Numbered from the stretch's first letter, positions 38,034 through 46,866 are shown. The stretch is DNA of 64,000 bases from Pelagibius litoralis (GCF_011683915.1 NZ_JAAQPH010000021.1:38763-102762); one strand, 5' to 3'. A program made the numbers and translations. The notes: a model not told the origin generated them from the sequence alone.

Positions 38034-39479
38034 ATGACGATGCATATGCTAATCGGTGGCGAGAGCACGACGGCCGTCGGGAACAAAACCTTCGACCGAC
38101 ATGATCCTGTGACGGGCGAGGTCGCGACAACCGCTGCGGCAGCGTCGGTCGAGGATGCGCTGAAGGCCGCCCAAACAGCCGGCGCAGCCTATCTGGAATG
38201 GTCGAAGACCGGACCGGGGGTACGACGCGGGTTGCTGCTGAAGGCGGCCGATGCGCTGGAGGCACGGGTGGAAGAAATCATCGGGCTGATGATCAAAGAG
38301 ACCGGCGCCACCGGACCCTGGGCCGAATTCAACTGCACGCTGGCCGCTGGCATGCTGCGAGAAGCCGCCTCGATGACAACGCAGATTACGGGCGAGGTCA
38401 TCCCGGCGAACAAGCCAGACACGCTCGCCATGGCACAGCGCAGGTCACTGGGTGTGTGTCTCGGCATCGCACCCTGGAACGCGCCGGTGATTCTGGGAGT
38501 GCGCGCGGTGGCCATAGCAATTGCCTGCGGCAATACCGCGATCCTCAAAGCGTCGGAGCTATGTCCGGCGACGCATCTGGCCATCGGTCAGGCGTTTCGC
38601 GATGCGGGCTTTCCAGATGGCGTGATGAACGTCGTCACTAACGCGCCGGAGGATGCGGCGGATGTAGTGAACGCGCTCATTGCAGCTCCGGAAGTACGGC
38701 ACGTAAATTTCACTGGGTCGACCAATGTGGGCCGGATCATCGCGCAGGAAGCGGCGAAGTATCTGAAGCCCGTCCTCCTCGAACTCGGTGGCAAGGCTCC
38801 GATGATCGTCCTCGAAGATGCGGACCTCGAAGGCGCTGTGAACGGTGCAGCCTTCGGCGCATTCATGAACCAGGGTCAGATCTGCATGTCAACCGAGCGC
38901 TTTATCGTCCACGAGGGCATTGCAGACAAGTTTGTCGAAGCCTTCGCGGCCAAGGCAAATGCGCTGCTTGCGGGCAATCCGCGGAACAAGGTCGTTCTCG
39001 GCTCGCTCGTCACTATGGATGCGGCCGAGAAGATGGACGCGCTCATAGGCGATGCCACCGCCAAGGGGGGCAAAGTTGTCGCGGGCGGCACTCGCGACGG
39101 TACTATCGTCGATGCAACGCTGATCGACGGTGTCTCGCCCGAGATGCGCATCTATCAAGAAGAAAGCTTCGGCCCTGTCAAATGCATCATTCGTGTCGCT
39201 TCTGACGAAGAAGCAGTCCGGGTGGCAAATGACACCGACTATGGGCTCTCGGCCGCGATCTATTCCTCTAACATCCAGCGTGCACTGAGGGTTGCAGATC
39301 AGATCGAAAGCGGCATTTGCCATATCAACGGCCCTACGGTGAGCGATGAGGCGCAGATGCCCTTTGGCGGCGTCAAAGACTCGGGCTACGGACGCTTCGG
39401 CGGCAAGGCGGCAGTCGAGGCTTTCACCTCTACACGCTGGGTCACGATCGAAGATCCTGGCCAGCACTACCCATTCTGA
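38034..39479 (+). CDS. Aldehyde dehydrogenase (salicylaldehyde/coniferaldehyde type)
   Basis: A 481-residue aldehyde dehydrogenase, intact. Catalytic Cys in GQICMSTER, Glu in LLELGGKAP, nucleotide loop NFTGSTNVGRI, C-terminal PFGGVKDSGYGRFGG. It resembles the enzyme at 34.6 kb along its whole length, so the two are diverged paralogues. It is placed between an alcohol dehydrogenase (SDR) and a SnoaL-like gene with short gaps (14 and 8 bases), forming one transcription unit. Probably oxidises the aldehyde made by the preceding SDR. Confidence 0.92.
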   Translation: MTMHMLIGGESTTAVGNKTFDRHDPVTGEVATTAAAASVEDALKAAQTAGAAYLEWSKTGPGVRRGLLLKAADALEARVEEIIGLMIKETGATGPWAEFNCTLAAGMLREAASMTTQITGEVIPANKPDTLAMAQRRSLGVCLGIAPWNAPVILGVRAVAIAIACGNTAILKASELCPATHLAIGQAFRDAGFPDGVMNVVTNAPEDAADVVNALIAAPEVRHVNFTGSTNVGRIIAQEAAKYLKPVLLELGGKAPMIVLEDADLEGAVNGAAFGAFMNQGQICMSTERFIVHEGIADKFVEAFAAKANALLAGNPRNKVVLGSLVTMDAAEKMDALIGDATAKGGKVVAGGTRDGTIVDATLIDGVSPEMRIYQEESFGPVKCIIRVASDEEAVRVANDTDYGLSAAIYSSNIQRALRVADQIESGICHINGPTVSDEAQMPFGGVKDSGYGRFGGKAAVEAFTSTRWVTIEDPGQHYPF

Positions 39480-39487
39480 GGTCAGCC

Positions 39488-39871
39488 ATGCCGGATTTAG
39501 AACGAAACAAGCGCAACGCAATCGCGTTCTACGAACAGATGTTCAATGCCTGCGATCCGCGCGGCGCCGTGGGGACCTACGTTGGGGCAGAGTATATTCA
39601 GCACAACCCCCATGTGGTCTCAGGCAAGCAAGGCTTCATCGACTATTTCGAGCGCATGGCCGCCGAGTACCCGGGCAAGAAGGTCATCGTGAAGCGCGCC
39701 TTCGCAGAAGGCGATCACGTCATCCTCCATTGCCACCAGATCTGGCCAGGCGACCTTGAGTACGCGGGCATCGACATTTTCCGCCTCGATGAAGCAGGAA
39801 GGATCGTAGAGCACTGGGACATCTTGCAGGAGATGCCGAAGACAAGTGCCCACCAAAACGGGATGTTCTGA
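39488..39871 (+). CDS. SnoaL/NTF2-like small protein
   Basis: A 127-residue single-domain SnoaL-like protein with the usual cone-shaped fold: an N-terminal helix, EYIQHNPHVVSGKQGF, FAEGDHVILHCHQIW and the end FRLDEAGRIVEHWDILQEMP. The His/Asp positions that act in SnoaL-type cyclases or aldolases are present. It lies eight bases after the aldehyde dehydrogenase gene. It may act on an aromatic catabolic intermediate, for example side-chain hydration or retro-aldol, but the reaction is unknown. Confidence 0.85.
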   Translation: MPDLERNKRNAIAFYEQMFNACDPRGAVGTYVGAEYIQHNPHVVSGKQGFIDYFERMAAEYPGKKVIVKRAFAEGDHVILHCHQIWPGDLEYAGIDIFRLDEAGRIVEHWDILQEMPKTSAHQNGMF

Positions 39872-39934
39872 AATGACCCGAAGCTCGCATCCCAACCACT
39901 CATAACGTGCCGTTTACAAAGGAAAGACCACACA

Positions 39935-40729
39935 ATGGTTGATCGACTTAACGGGAAAGTTGTGCTGTTGACGGGCGCAGGTGGAGGCCTTGGGGCCGCA
40001 CAGGCGCGTCTCATGGCGAAGGAAGGGGCGACTGTAATGCTCGCCAACCTGCCAGAAGATCCCATCATTGCGGAAGGCAAGCCACCCACGGAGCTCTGGG
40101 ACAACGCACAGACCGTCGTAAAGGAAATCCGCGACGCCGGTGGCAAGGCGGACGTGGTCGCGCTGGACGTGACGAAAGAGAACCAGTGGGAGACGGCGGT
40201 GAGAAAGACCGTCGATACCTTCGGCAAACTCGACGTGCTGGTAAACAATGCGGGCATTTACTACCACGCAGGTCTTCTCGACCACACCGTCGACAAGTTC
40301 CACCAGATCGTGAATGTCAACCAGCTAGGTGTTCTTCTCGGTATGCGGGCAGCGGTGCCTGCGATGAAGGGCGCAGGCGGCGGGTCGATCATCAACTTCG
40401 CTTCGATATACGGCATCTCGGGCGCCGGCGTCTCCACGGCCTACCAATCCACCAAGGGTGCGGTGCGGCTGATGACGAAATCGGCGGCGTTGGAATTCGT
40501 GGGCGATAACATCCGCATCAACGCGATCTGCCCGGGCATGTTCGATACCAACCTCTTCGAGAGCTCGGTGCCCAGAGAAGCCTGGAGCCCACTGGTTGAC
40601 TTGGTGCCCATGAAGCGTTTCGGCAAGCCGGATGAGATCGCCTACGGCGTTGTCTTCCTCGCTTCCGACGAGTCGTCATTTATGACTGGCGCCGATCTGG
40701 TGATCGACGGAGGCTACACCTGCCCGTGA
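39935..40729 (+). CDS. SDR oxidoreductase (FabG/cyclopentanol-dehydrogenase-like)
   Basis: A 264-residue classical SDR. Cofactor loop TGAGGGLG, NNAG block NNAGIYYHAG, catalytic Ser in FASIYG, Tyr and Lys in YQSTK, C-terminal IDGGYTCP. It follows the SnoaL-like gene by 63 bases and precedes pobA by 73. In this context it may oxidise a beta-hydroxy intermediate of phenylpropanoid side-chain shortening. The substrate cannot be read from the sequence. Confidence 0.9.
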   Translation: MVDRLNGKVVLLTGAGGGLGAAQARLMAKEGATVMLANLPEDPIIAEGKPPTELWDNAQTVVKEIRDAGGKADVVALDVTKENQWETAVRKTVDTFGKLDVLVNNAGIYYHAGLLDHTVDKFHQIVNVNQLGVLLGMRAAVPAMKGAGGGSIINFASIYGISGAGVSTAYQSTKGAVRLMTKSAALEFVGDNIRINAICPGMFDTNLFESSVPREAWSPLVDLVPMKRFGKPDEIAYGVVFLASDESSFMTGADLVIDGGYTCP

Positions 40730-40802
40730 CGGCCCATCTCTCGACACTTCCCGGCCCCATCGGTCCGGGGCAGGGTCGGCAATCGCAAAAGGAACGGCAG
40801 AC

Positions 40803-41972
40803 ATGAGGACGCAGGTTGTAATTGTCGGTGGCGGTCCTTCGGGGCTGTTGCTCAGCCTGCTTCTGGACAAACACGGCATTGACAGCGTCATCTTGGAGCG
40901 CAAGACGAAGGACCACGTCCTAAGCCGAATCCGGGCGGGTGTACTGGAGCGCGGCCTGGTCGGCCTTCTGCGGGAGGTGGGCTGCGCCAGCCGTTTGGAG
41001 CGTGAGGGCTACGTACACGATGGAACCATCCTGTCGTTCGAGGATGAGCGCATCGGAATAACCTTCACTGACCACGTGGATGAAACCGTGGTTGTCTATG
41101 GCCAGACCGAAGTGACGCGAGACCTTTACGAGGCGCGCGAAGCCGCCGGCGGCAAAATCGAATTCAACGTCGAAGATGTCATGCTGGACGATGTCAGGAC
41201 GGACAGCCCATTCGTCACTTATTGCGTGGCGGAAGAGGGTCGGCGAATCGACTGCGACTTCATCGCGGGGTGCGACGGCTTCCATGGGGTGAGCCGCAAG
41301 TCCATCCCTGCGGAAGTACGGCAGGAGTTCGAGAAGGTCTACCCTTTCGGCTGGCTCGGTATCCTGTCCAAAACGCCGCCGGTGGAGGACAAACTGATCT
41401 ATGCCTCGTCCAAACGCGGCTTTGCCCTGTGCTCCATGCGTAACGAGAACCTGAGTCGCTACTACATTCAGTGCGATCTGGACGACAGAATCGAGGACTG
41501 GTCGGATGACGCCTTCTGGGACGAGCTGAGGCGCCGCATCCCGAAAGACGCCGCCGACAAGCTTGTCACCGGTCCGTCGATCGAGAAATCCATCGCGCCG
41601 CTCCGCTCCTTCGTGTGTGAGCCGATGCAATGGGGCAAGCTGTTCCTCTGCGGCGATGCGGCTCACATTGTGCCGCCAACAGGGGCCAAGGGCCTGAACA
41701 CCGCCGCCTCGGACGTCCATTACCTCTACAATGCGCTTGTGCAGTTCTATCTAGATGGCGATCGCACGGGCATTGATGGCTACTCGGAAAAGGCGCTTGG
41801 ACGGGTCTGGAAAGCCGAGAGATTCAGCTGGTGGATGACCAGCCTTCTACACCGCTTCCCCCATCAAGGGCCGTTCGACCTCAAGATGCAGCAGGCCGAG
41901 ATCAGTTTCCTGAAGTCCAACCGCGAGGCGCAAAGCGTGCTAGCCCAAAATTACGTTGGGCTGCCGTACTGA
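40803..41972 (+). CDS. pobA: 4-hydroxybenzoate 3-monooxygenase
   Basis: A 389-residue FAD monooxygenase turning 4-hydroxybenzoate into protocatechuate with NAD(P)H and O2. The FAD fold has VGGGPSG near residue 9, RIRAGVLERG (substrate/FAD contact) near 42, and CGDAAHIVPPTGAKGLN near 280. Length and motifs are those of PobA. Its stop overlaps the start of the pcaD remnant (TGATG), so pobA leads the pcaDCHG genes in one operon. The AraC-type regulator 6 kb upstream is a likely activator. Confidence 0.96.
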   Translation: MRTQVVIVGGGPSGLLLSLLLDKHGIDSVILERKTKDHVLSRIRAGVLERGLVGLLREVGCASRLEREGYVHDGTILSFEDERIGITFTDHVDETVVVYGQTEVTRDLYEAREAAGGKIEFNVEDVMLDDVRTDSPFVTYCVAEEGRRIDCDFIAGCDGFHGVSRKSIPAEVRQEFEKVYPFGWLGILSKTPPVEDKLIYASSKRGFALCSMRNENLSRYYIQCDLDDRIEDWSDDAFWDELRRRIPKDAADKLVTGPSIEKSIAPLRSFVCEPMQWGKLFLCGDAAHIVPPTGAKGLNTAASDVHYLYNALVQFYLDGDRTGIDGYSEKALGRVWKAERFSWWMTSLLHRFPHQGPFDLKMQQAEISFLKSNREAQSVLAQNYVGLPY

Positions 41973-42304
41973 TGTACGTGGAAAGACCGGATCAGGAACG
42001 GCCGCACTGGCGTCAGGACGGGGATCCTGACGGAATGCCCGATGTGCTTGCTAACTCGCTGGGAACTGACCTTCGGCCTTGGAACAGTGTCCTCCCCCAT
42101 CTGCCTGAGTGCCTACACCTGATCCGGTTCGATGCGCGGGGTCACAGGCGCTCCGCCTGTTTGTCTCCGCCTCATTCGCTTGAGGGCCCTTGCGAGGGTA
42201 CTGAAGCGCTGCGCGATCGGTTGGGGCTCGGGTCCTGTGTCGAAGCGTTCGAGACCTTCGCCCGGTTGGTCACACCTGACTTCAAGGGGGCCGCACATGC
42301 CTGA
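41972..42304 (+). pseudogene. pcaD: 3-oxoadipate enol-lactonase with internal deletion
   Basis: The 110-codon frame begins like PcaD (HWRQDGDPDG, LANSLGTDLRPWNSVLPHLP, LIRFDARGH). It then gives a damaged stretch ending LRDRLGLGSCV and finishes with what looks like the PcaD C-terminus ([20 protein letters not shown]). Family members are about 260 residues, so around 150 internal residues carrying the nucleophile Ser and catalytic Asp/His are missing. It cannot hydrolyse the enol-lactone. It overlaps pobA by one base and pcaC by eight. Confidence 0.82.
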
Positions 42305-42680
42305 TCGCAGCACCGAGGGTATGAAAGTGCGCCGCGCTGTTCTCGGCGACGCCCACGTGGGTCGCCCCGAGGCTGCGAAAACACCCTTGGACGAAGCGTT
42401 CCAAACGCTCATCACCGAAAGCGCCTGGGGCACCGTATGGGCGAGCGACGGGATCACGCGGCGCGAGCGATCGATGCTCACATTGGCCCTACTGGCCGCA
42501 CTTGGGAACTTTGAGGAAATACCGATGCATATCCGCGCTACGATAAACACGGGCGCCAGCAAACAGGACGTGATGGAGGCGTTCCAGCACGTCGCCATCT
42601 ATGCTGGCATTCCGCGCGCGAACCATGCTCTGAAGCTCGCGAAACAAACCTATACCGAGATTGAGGCCAATGATGCTTAA
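42297..42680 (+). CDS. pcaC: 4-carboxymuconolactone decarboxylase
   Basis: A 127-residue alpha-helical decarboxylase of the AhpD-like fold, converting 4-carboxymuconolactone to 3-oxoadipate enol-lactone. Clear family blocks: [66 protein letters not shown]. The ATG at 42297 lies inside the end of the pcaD remnant, and its stop overlaps pcaH. It appears intact. Confidence 0.95.
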   Translation: MPDRSTEGMKVRRAVLGDAHVGRPEAAKTPLDEAFQTLITESAWGTVWASDGITRRERSMLTLALLAALGNFEEIPMHIRATINTGASKQDVMEAFQHVAIYAGIPRANHALKLAKQTYTEIEANDA

Positions 42681-43401
42681 GCCCGCCGAATTCTACCAAC
42701 GCGACCGCAACTGGCACCCGCACGCCTTTGCGCCGGACTACAAGACATCCGTCACGCGCTCACCGCAACGGGCGCTGATCAGTCTGGAACAGGGACCGAG
42801 CGAGATCACCGGCCCGACCTTCGGCCACAATGACGTCGACCCTATCGACCGAGACCTCCTGTCGAACTACGCCGCCAAGGGGCAAAGCCCGATCGGCGAG
42901 CGGATGATCCTGCACGGACGCGTTCTGGACGAAAACGCACGGGCATTACCGGACACGCTGGTTGAGATTTGGCAAGCTAACGCGGGCGGCCGATACCGGC
43001 ACAGAAAGGACACCTATCTTGCGCCGATCGACCCTAACTTCGGCGGCTGTGGTCGCACACTCACGGATGAAAATGGTTATTACTCGTTCCGCACAGTGAA
43101 GCCCGGCGCCTATCCGTGGCGGAACACGGTCAACGACTGGCGTCCGGCGCACATCCATTTCTCGATCTTCGGGCACAGCTTTTGCCAGCGGCTCATCACG
43201 CAGTGCTATTTCGAGGGCGACCCCCTGATCGTCCGATGCCCCATCGTCAATGCGATTCCCGACGCAAAGGCGATCGATCAACTCACTGCCGCGCTGGACC
43301 TGAACGCGACCATCCCGCTCGACACCATCGCCTACAAATTCGACATCGTTCTGCGCGGTCGGCGGTCGACACTGTTTGAAAACCGACTGGAGGGGAATTG
43401 A
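42670..43401 (+). CDS. pcaH: Protocatechuate 3,4-dioxygenase beta subunit
   Basis: A 243-residue iron-bearing subunit that opens the protocatechuate ring between the two hydroxyls. The Fe(III) ligands are visible: two Tyr (GGRYRH and [15 protein letters not shown] regions) and two His in RPAHIHFS. The start is one of two adjacent ATGs (42670 or 42673) overlapping the pcaC stop. pcaG follows with a one-base overlap and a strong GGAGGGG site. Intact. Confidence 0.95.
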   Translation: MMLKPAEFYQRDRNWHPHAFAPDYKTSVTRSPQRALISLEQGPSEITGPTFGHNDVDPIDRDLLSNYAAKGQSPIGERMILHGRVLDENARALPDTLVEIWQANAGGRYRHRKDTYLAPIDPNFGGCGRTLTDENGYYSFRTVKPGAYPWRNTVNDWRPAHIHFSIFGHSFCQRLITQCYFEGDPLIVRCPIVNAIPDAKAIDQLTAALDLNATIPLDTIAYKFDIVLRGRRSTLFENRLEGN

Positions 43402-44006
43402 TGGCACAGAAGCTCGGCCACTTGAAGGAAAGCCCTTCGCAGACAGCAGGGCCATATGTCCACATTGGCCTCGCTCCCAAGGCGGCGGGGTTCGATATCT
43501 TTGAGCATGAACTCGGGTGGGATATCGCTGGGGCAAGTGCAGCGGGTGAACGCATCCGGATCGAAGGACTGGTGATCGACGGAACAGGGTCGCCCGTCAA
43601 GGATGTACTCCTAGAGGCCTGGCAGGCCAATGCGGCCGGTGTCTATCCCGGTGCTGGCGAGGTAGAGGACGGGTTTCGCGGTTGGGGCCGTGTCATTACC
43701 GATTTCGAGACTGGACTCTGGGGATTTGAAACGGTGAAGCCTGGGTCAGTGATGGGGCGGGATGGTCGGATGATGGCTCCGCATATCAACCTCTGGATTG
43801 TGGCGCGCGGAATCAACGTCGGGCTGAACACGCGACTTTATTTCTCCGACGACCCCGACGCAAATGCCGCCGATCCGGTCATCAACCTGATTGAATGGGA
43901 GAATCGACGCGCCACGCTGATTGCTGAACGCCAGGAGAGCGAACCGCTCTATCGCTTCGACATCCGGCTTCAGGGCGAAAATGAAACAGTGTTCTTCGAT
44001 GTCTGA
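43401..44006 (+). CDS. pcaG: Protocatechuate 3,4-dioxygenase alpha subunit
   Basis: A 201-residue structural partner of PcaH with the same beta-sandwich but without the iron ligands. LKESPSQTAGPYVHIGLAP, VLLEAWQANAAGVYP and GWGRVITDFETGLWGFETVKPG are typical. APHINLWIVARGINVGLNTRLYF replaces the His-x-His loop. It overlaps pcaH by one base and the BKACE gene by eight, so the genes are translationally linked. Confidence 0.95.
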   Translation: MAQKLGHLKESPSQTAGPYVHIGLAPKAAGFDIFEHELGWDIAGASAAGERIRIEGLVIDGTGSPVKDVLLEAWQANAAGVYPGAGEVEDGFRGWGRVITDFETGLWGFETVKPGSVMGRDGRMMAPHINLWIVARGINVGLNTRLYFSDDPDANAADPVINLIEWENRRATLIAERQESEPLYRFDIRLQGENETVFFDV

Positions 44007-44853
44007 ATCAAGAAAGAAACCCTGCATTATCTGTGTGGCGATCAACGGTTCACTGCCGACCAAGGCCAATAACCCTGCTGTTCCTATTACCGTAGACGAG
44101 CAAGTCGAAAGCACCCAAGAGGCGTTTGAGGCCGGTGCGAGCATCGCCCATTGCCACGTCCGCAACGATGACGAAACGCCAAGCTCGGACCCAGAGAAGT
44201 TTGGCCGCCTTAAAGAAGGCCTAGAGAAACACTGCCCAGGGATGATAATCCAATTCTCAACCGGTGGTCGCTCAGGGGCGGGCAAAACTCGTGGCGGGAT
44301 GCTGCCGCTCGCCCCGGACATGGCGTCACTCGCGGTCGGGTCGAACAACTTTCCGACACGGGTCTATGAAAATCCGCCCGATCTGGTTGACTGGCTGGCC
44401 AGCGAGATGCTGGCCTATTCCATAAAACCGGAAATTGAGGCCTTTGACCTAAGCCATATCCATCAGGCGGTCGCGATGAACCGGGATGGCCGCATTGCAG
44501 GGCGGTTGTACATTCAGTTCGTTATGGGTGTAAAAAATGCGATACCTGTGGACCGCGACGTCTTTGAGTACTACGTCAAGACCGTCCATCGCCTTACACC
44601 CAGTGCGGAATGGTGCGCCGCAGGTATCGGCCGGCATCAGATCACCCTGAACGAATGGAGTGTCGCAGCAGGGGGGCACGCACGCACAGGCCTTGAAGAC
44701 AATGTCCGCTTCGACCGCGACACCCTTGCACCGTCAAACGCGGCGCTGGTTAAACGTGTCGCCGCCATCTGCGAGGCGCATGAGCGCCCCGTCGCAACAT
44801 GGCAAAAAGCGCGAGAAATCCTAGGACTGTGGCCGGTGCGGCTCGTTGCCTAG
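43999..44853 (+). CDS. BKACE-family (DUF849) beta-keto acid cleavage enzyme
   Basis: A 284-residue zinc-dependent TIM-barrel enzyme that cleaves a beta-keto acid with acetyl-CoA to give acetoacetate and a CoA ester. The N-terminal strand is CIICVAINGS, the zinc His pair is in AHCHVRNDD, and a further His in FDLSHIHQA. ATG 43999 overlaps the pcaG stop. Its position between pcaG and pcaB suggests that it acts on 3-oxoadipate or a related keto acid instead of, or beside, the CoA-transferase/thiolase route (inference). Intact. Confidence 0.9.
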   Translation: MSESRKKPCIICVAINGSLPTKANNPAVPITVDEQVESTQEAFEAGASIAHCHVRNDDETPSSDPEKFGRLKEGLEKHCPGMIIQFSTGGRSGAGKTRGGMLPLAPDMASLAVGSNNFPTRVYENPPDLVDWLASEMLAYSIKPEIEAFDLSHIHQAVAMNRDGRIAGRLYIQFVMGVKNAIPVDRDVFEYYVKTVHRLTPSAEWCAAGIGRHQITLNEWSVAAGGHARTGLEDNVRFDRDTLAPSNAALVKRVAAICEAHERPVATWQKAREILGLWPVRLVA

Positions 44854-44855
44854 CG

Positions 44856-45079
44856 ATGGCTTCGGGCGTCTTTTCGCATCCTTGGCTGAGCGGTCATTTT
44901 GGTGACGATGAACTCATAGGTCATCTTTCGGCTGAGATGATGCTTTCCAATATGTTGCGATTCGAAGCGGCATATGCTCGAGCGCTTGGCGCAGCCGCGC
45001 GGGTCGACCCCGCACTTGCGAAACACTGCGCCAAGGCTCTGTCACAGGAACGAGCTGGCCGGATCGATGACAGCCCGTT
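44856..45079 (+). pseudogene. pcaB: 3-carboxy-cis,cis-muconate cycloisomerase, truncated by IS6
   Basis: The ATG two bases after the BKACE stop starts a PcaB N-terminus (VFSHPWLSGHFGDDELIG, AEMMLSNMLRFEAAYARALG). After about 75 codons the sequence enters the left end of an IS6 element at 45080. The remaining 350 or so residues, including the active site, are not found on the other side of the IS. The lactonising step of this operon is therefore lost. Confidence 0.88.
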
Positions 45080-45802
45080 AGCTTTGTCTCATGTCTAAGG
45101 TCTCATATGCCCGTCATCATTCTCCACCGAGTGTCATCCGCTATGCCGTCTGGTTATACCTGCGGTTCAACTTGAGTCTCAGGGACGTCGAGGACTTGCT
45201 GGCTGAGCCTGGCTTGGACATCTGCTACGAGACCGTCCGCCGTTGGGTCGTGAAATTCGGAACGGCCTACGCCAGGAATTTGCGCCGGCGCCGGCCAACG
45301 GCAAGTGATCGCCGGATGTATTTGTGGCGCGCTGTCGATGCTGAAGGCGAGGTACTCGACATCTTGCTCCAGCCGCGGCGAGACAAGCGTGCTGCCAAGA
45401 AACTGATTCGGAAACTGCTTAGGAAGCAGGGCATTTCACCAACTGCAGTCGTGACTGACAAGCTACGTTCCTATGGCGCGGCGTTGGGAGATCTCGGACT
45501 TAAAGAACGCCACGAGACAGGCGGCCGACTGAATAATCGTGCTGAGAATTCCCATCCGCCGGTGCGGCGGCGAGAGCGATCGTGGATCGGCTTTAAGCGG
45601 CCAGGATCGACGCAACGATTTCTCTCTACCCACGCCGTCGTCTACAACTGCTTCAACCTCCAACGCCACCTCTTCTCCAGACGCACACTCAAAACCTTCC
45701 GAGATGTGACATTCACCGAATGGCGGATCGCTACCCAGGCTGCGTGACACAGACGTATTCTCCCGAACCCCTTTATTCACTTCGCGAAGATGTGACAGTG
45801 CC
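45080..45802 (+). mobile_element. IS6-family element inserted in pcaB
   Basis: Imperfect terminal inverted repeats are visible. The left end reads AGCTTTGTCTCATGT and the right end, on the opposite strand, GGCACTGTCACATCT, sharing 10 of 15 positions. They enclose one transposase frame. No matching 8-bp target duplication is seen beside the ends, which fits loss of the pcaB 3' part by adjacent deletion. Ends are approximate. Confidence 0.7.
45091..45747 (+). pseudogene. IS6-family transposase lacking the first catalytic Asp segment
   Basis: The frame is open for 218 residues and matches IS6 transposases (SVIRYAVWLYLRFNLSLRDV, GLDICYETVRRWVVKFG, TDKLRSYGAALGDL, NNRAENSH). Between RPTASDR and MYLWRAVD, where the family has WHLDE and about ten more residues, the sequence is missing in frame, so the first DDE Asp is gone. 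NSHPPVRRRER also departs from the usual HQPxRRRE. Likely inactive though unbroken. Confidence 0.8.
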
Positions 45803-45879
45803 GTCTCATATGCTGCATCCTCAAAACTGGAAAGCCAGAATAAATCACGCTCTATCGACCAGCATTGAAAAGTCGGTGC

Positions 45880-46010
45880 AAGCCACAGCCTCAGCGCCAC
45901 TATCGCAGAGGTGACGACTTGTGGGAATGCACAGCAGGGGTGCTGAACGCCGTGCTCAAAATCGGTGACCGTCGGTCGGCCCAACCCGGCGACCGCGGCG
46001 AGGCCATCTT
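45880..46010 (-). pseudogene. Possible XRE-type helix-turn-helix remnant
   Basis: A minus-strand stretch reads GLAAVAGLGRPTVTDFEHGVQHP, close to the recognition helix of small XRE regulators common in alphaproteobacteria (usually followed by LAAIRxALEAAGVEF). After this the frame degenerates. No start or stop fits a whole gene. Low confidence. Confidence 0.35.
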
Positions 46011-46117
46011 TGGGACAAGTCGAGCAGATTACGCCCTGCCCGGCCGAAATCGGGAGATACCCGCAATGGGTCGCCTTGGGCCAAAGCTCTGGGTCCCGGA
46101 TTGGCCAGGAGCGGTCG

Positions 46118-46158
46118 CTCGTCGGGTTTACAGCGAAGGGCCGGTTTGAGCCCAAACT
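46118..46158. repeat. Dispersed intergenic repeat, copy 2
   Basis: About 41 bases share roughly four in five positions with 61530-61571, with common cores CAGCGAA and TGAGCCCA. It lies between the XRE remnant and the TetR gene end. Confidence 0.65.
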
Positions 46159-46220
46159 GCATTATGCTGCAGCGTGCGCAGATGTCTGCTTCTCGACATC
46201 GGCATCTTTCTCGCAAGCGG

Positions 46221-46856
46221 CTAGTGCCGTGGCGCTGAAGGTGATTGAGCCGGTGCCACCACAGCGGCGACGTTTTTCTCGATGTCGGCTATAAGCTCGC
46301 GTTCGGTGAATCCAGCGCGTGCTCTGAAGACCAGTCCTTGCCGCAAATCAAAGAGCAACTTTGCTCGCGCCCTGCACGGGAAGTCGACTGGCAAGGTCCC
46401 TTGTGACGCTTCCAATTCGAAGCGTGCGGCAATTCGGTCGTCAGTGGCTTTGATGGCTTCACGCAACAACTCCGCCGTCCCGTCTATATGCCCCGCACTT
46501 GTCGCAACGCAGGAAGCCAGAAAGCAGCCCTTTGCACCGCTTCCATGATGCGTTGAATAGTCGATGGCCGCCTCGAAAAATGCGCGCACGGCCTTCCGGA
46601 TGTCGGACTCTGTTTCCAGGGCAACCAACGGCGCGCAGGCATCCTCATTCGCGTAACGGTTGATGGCCTCAAGATAGAGCCCATGCTTGTCGCCGAATTC
46701 GGCGTAGAGGCTGGGGCTGTTGATCCCCATAGCGTCGGTTAGCAGCTTCATCGACGCGCCCTCATAGCCCTGTTTCCAGAACACACCGATGGCCTGCAGC
46801 AGCGCTTGATCACGATCAAACGTTTTAGGGCGGCCTACTTTTTTTGTGTCGTTCAT
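46221..46856 (-). CDS. TetR-family transcriptional regulator
   Basis: A 211-residue repressor. The helix-turn-helix at about 10-55 reads ALLQAIGVFWKQGYEGASMK, LTDAMGINSPSLYAEFGDK, typical of TetR proteins with the SLYxxFGxK turn. A ligand domain follows, with one Cys pair region (GAKGCFLASCVATSAG) found in the subgroup controlling oxidoreductases and hydrolases. ATG 46856 is chosen; a frame to 46913 overlaps the divergent promoter. It is divergent from the peroxiredoxin-like operon, its likely target. Confidence 0.9.
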   Translation of the reverse strand: MNDTKKVGRPKTFDRDQALLQAIGVFWKQGYEGASMKLLTDAMGINSPSLYAEFGDKHGLYLEAINRYANEDACAPLVALETESDIRKAVRAFFEAAIDYSTHHGSGAKGCFLASCVATSAGHIDGTAELLREAIKATDDRIAARFELEASQGTLPVDFPCRARAKLLFDLRQGLVFRARAGFTERELIADIEKNVAAVVAPAQSPSAPRH

Positions 46857-46866
46857 TACAAAACCC

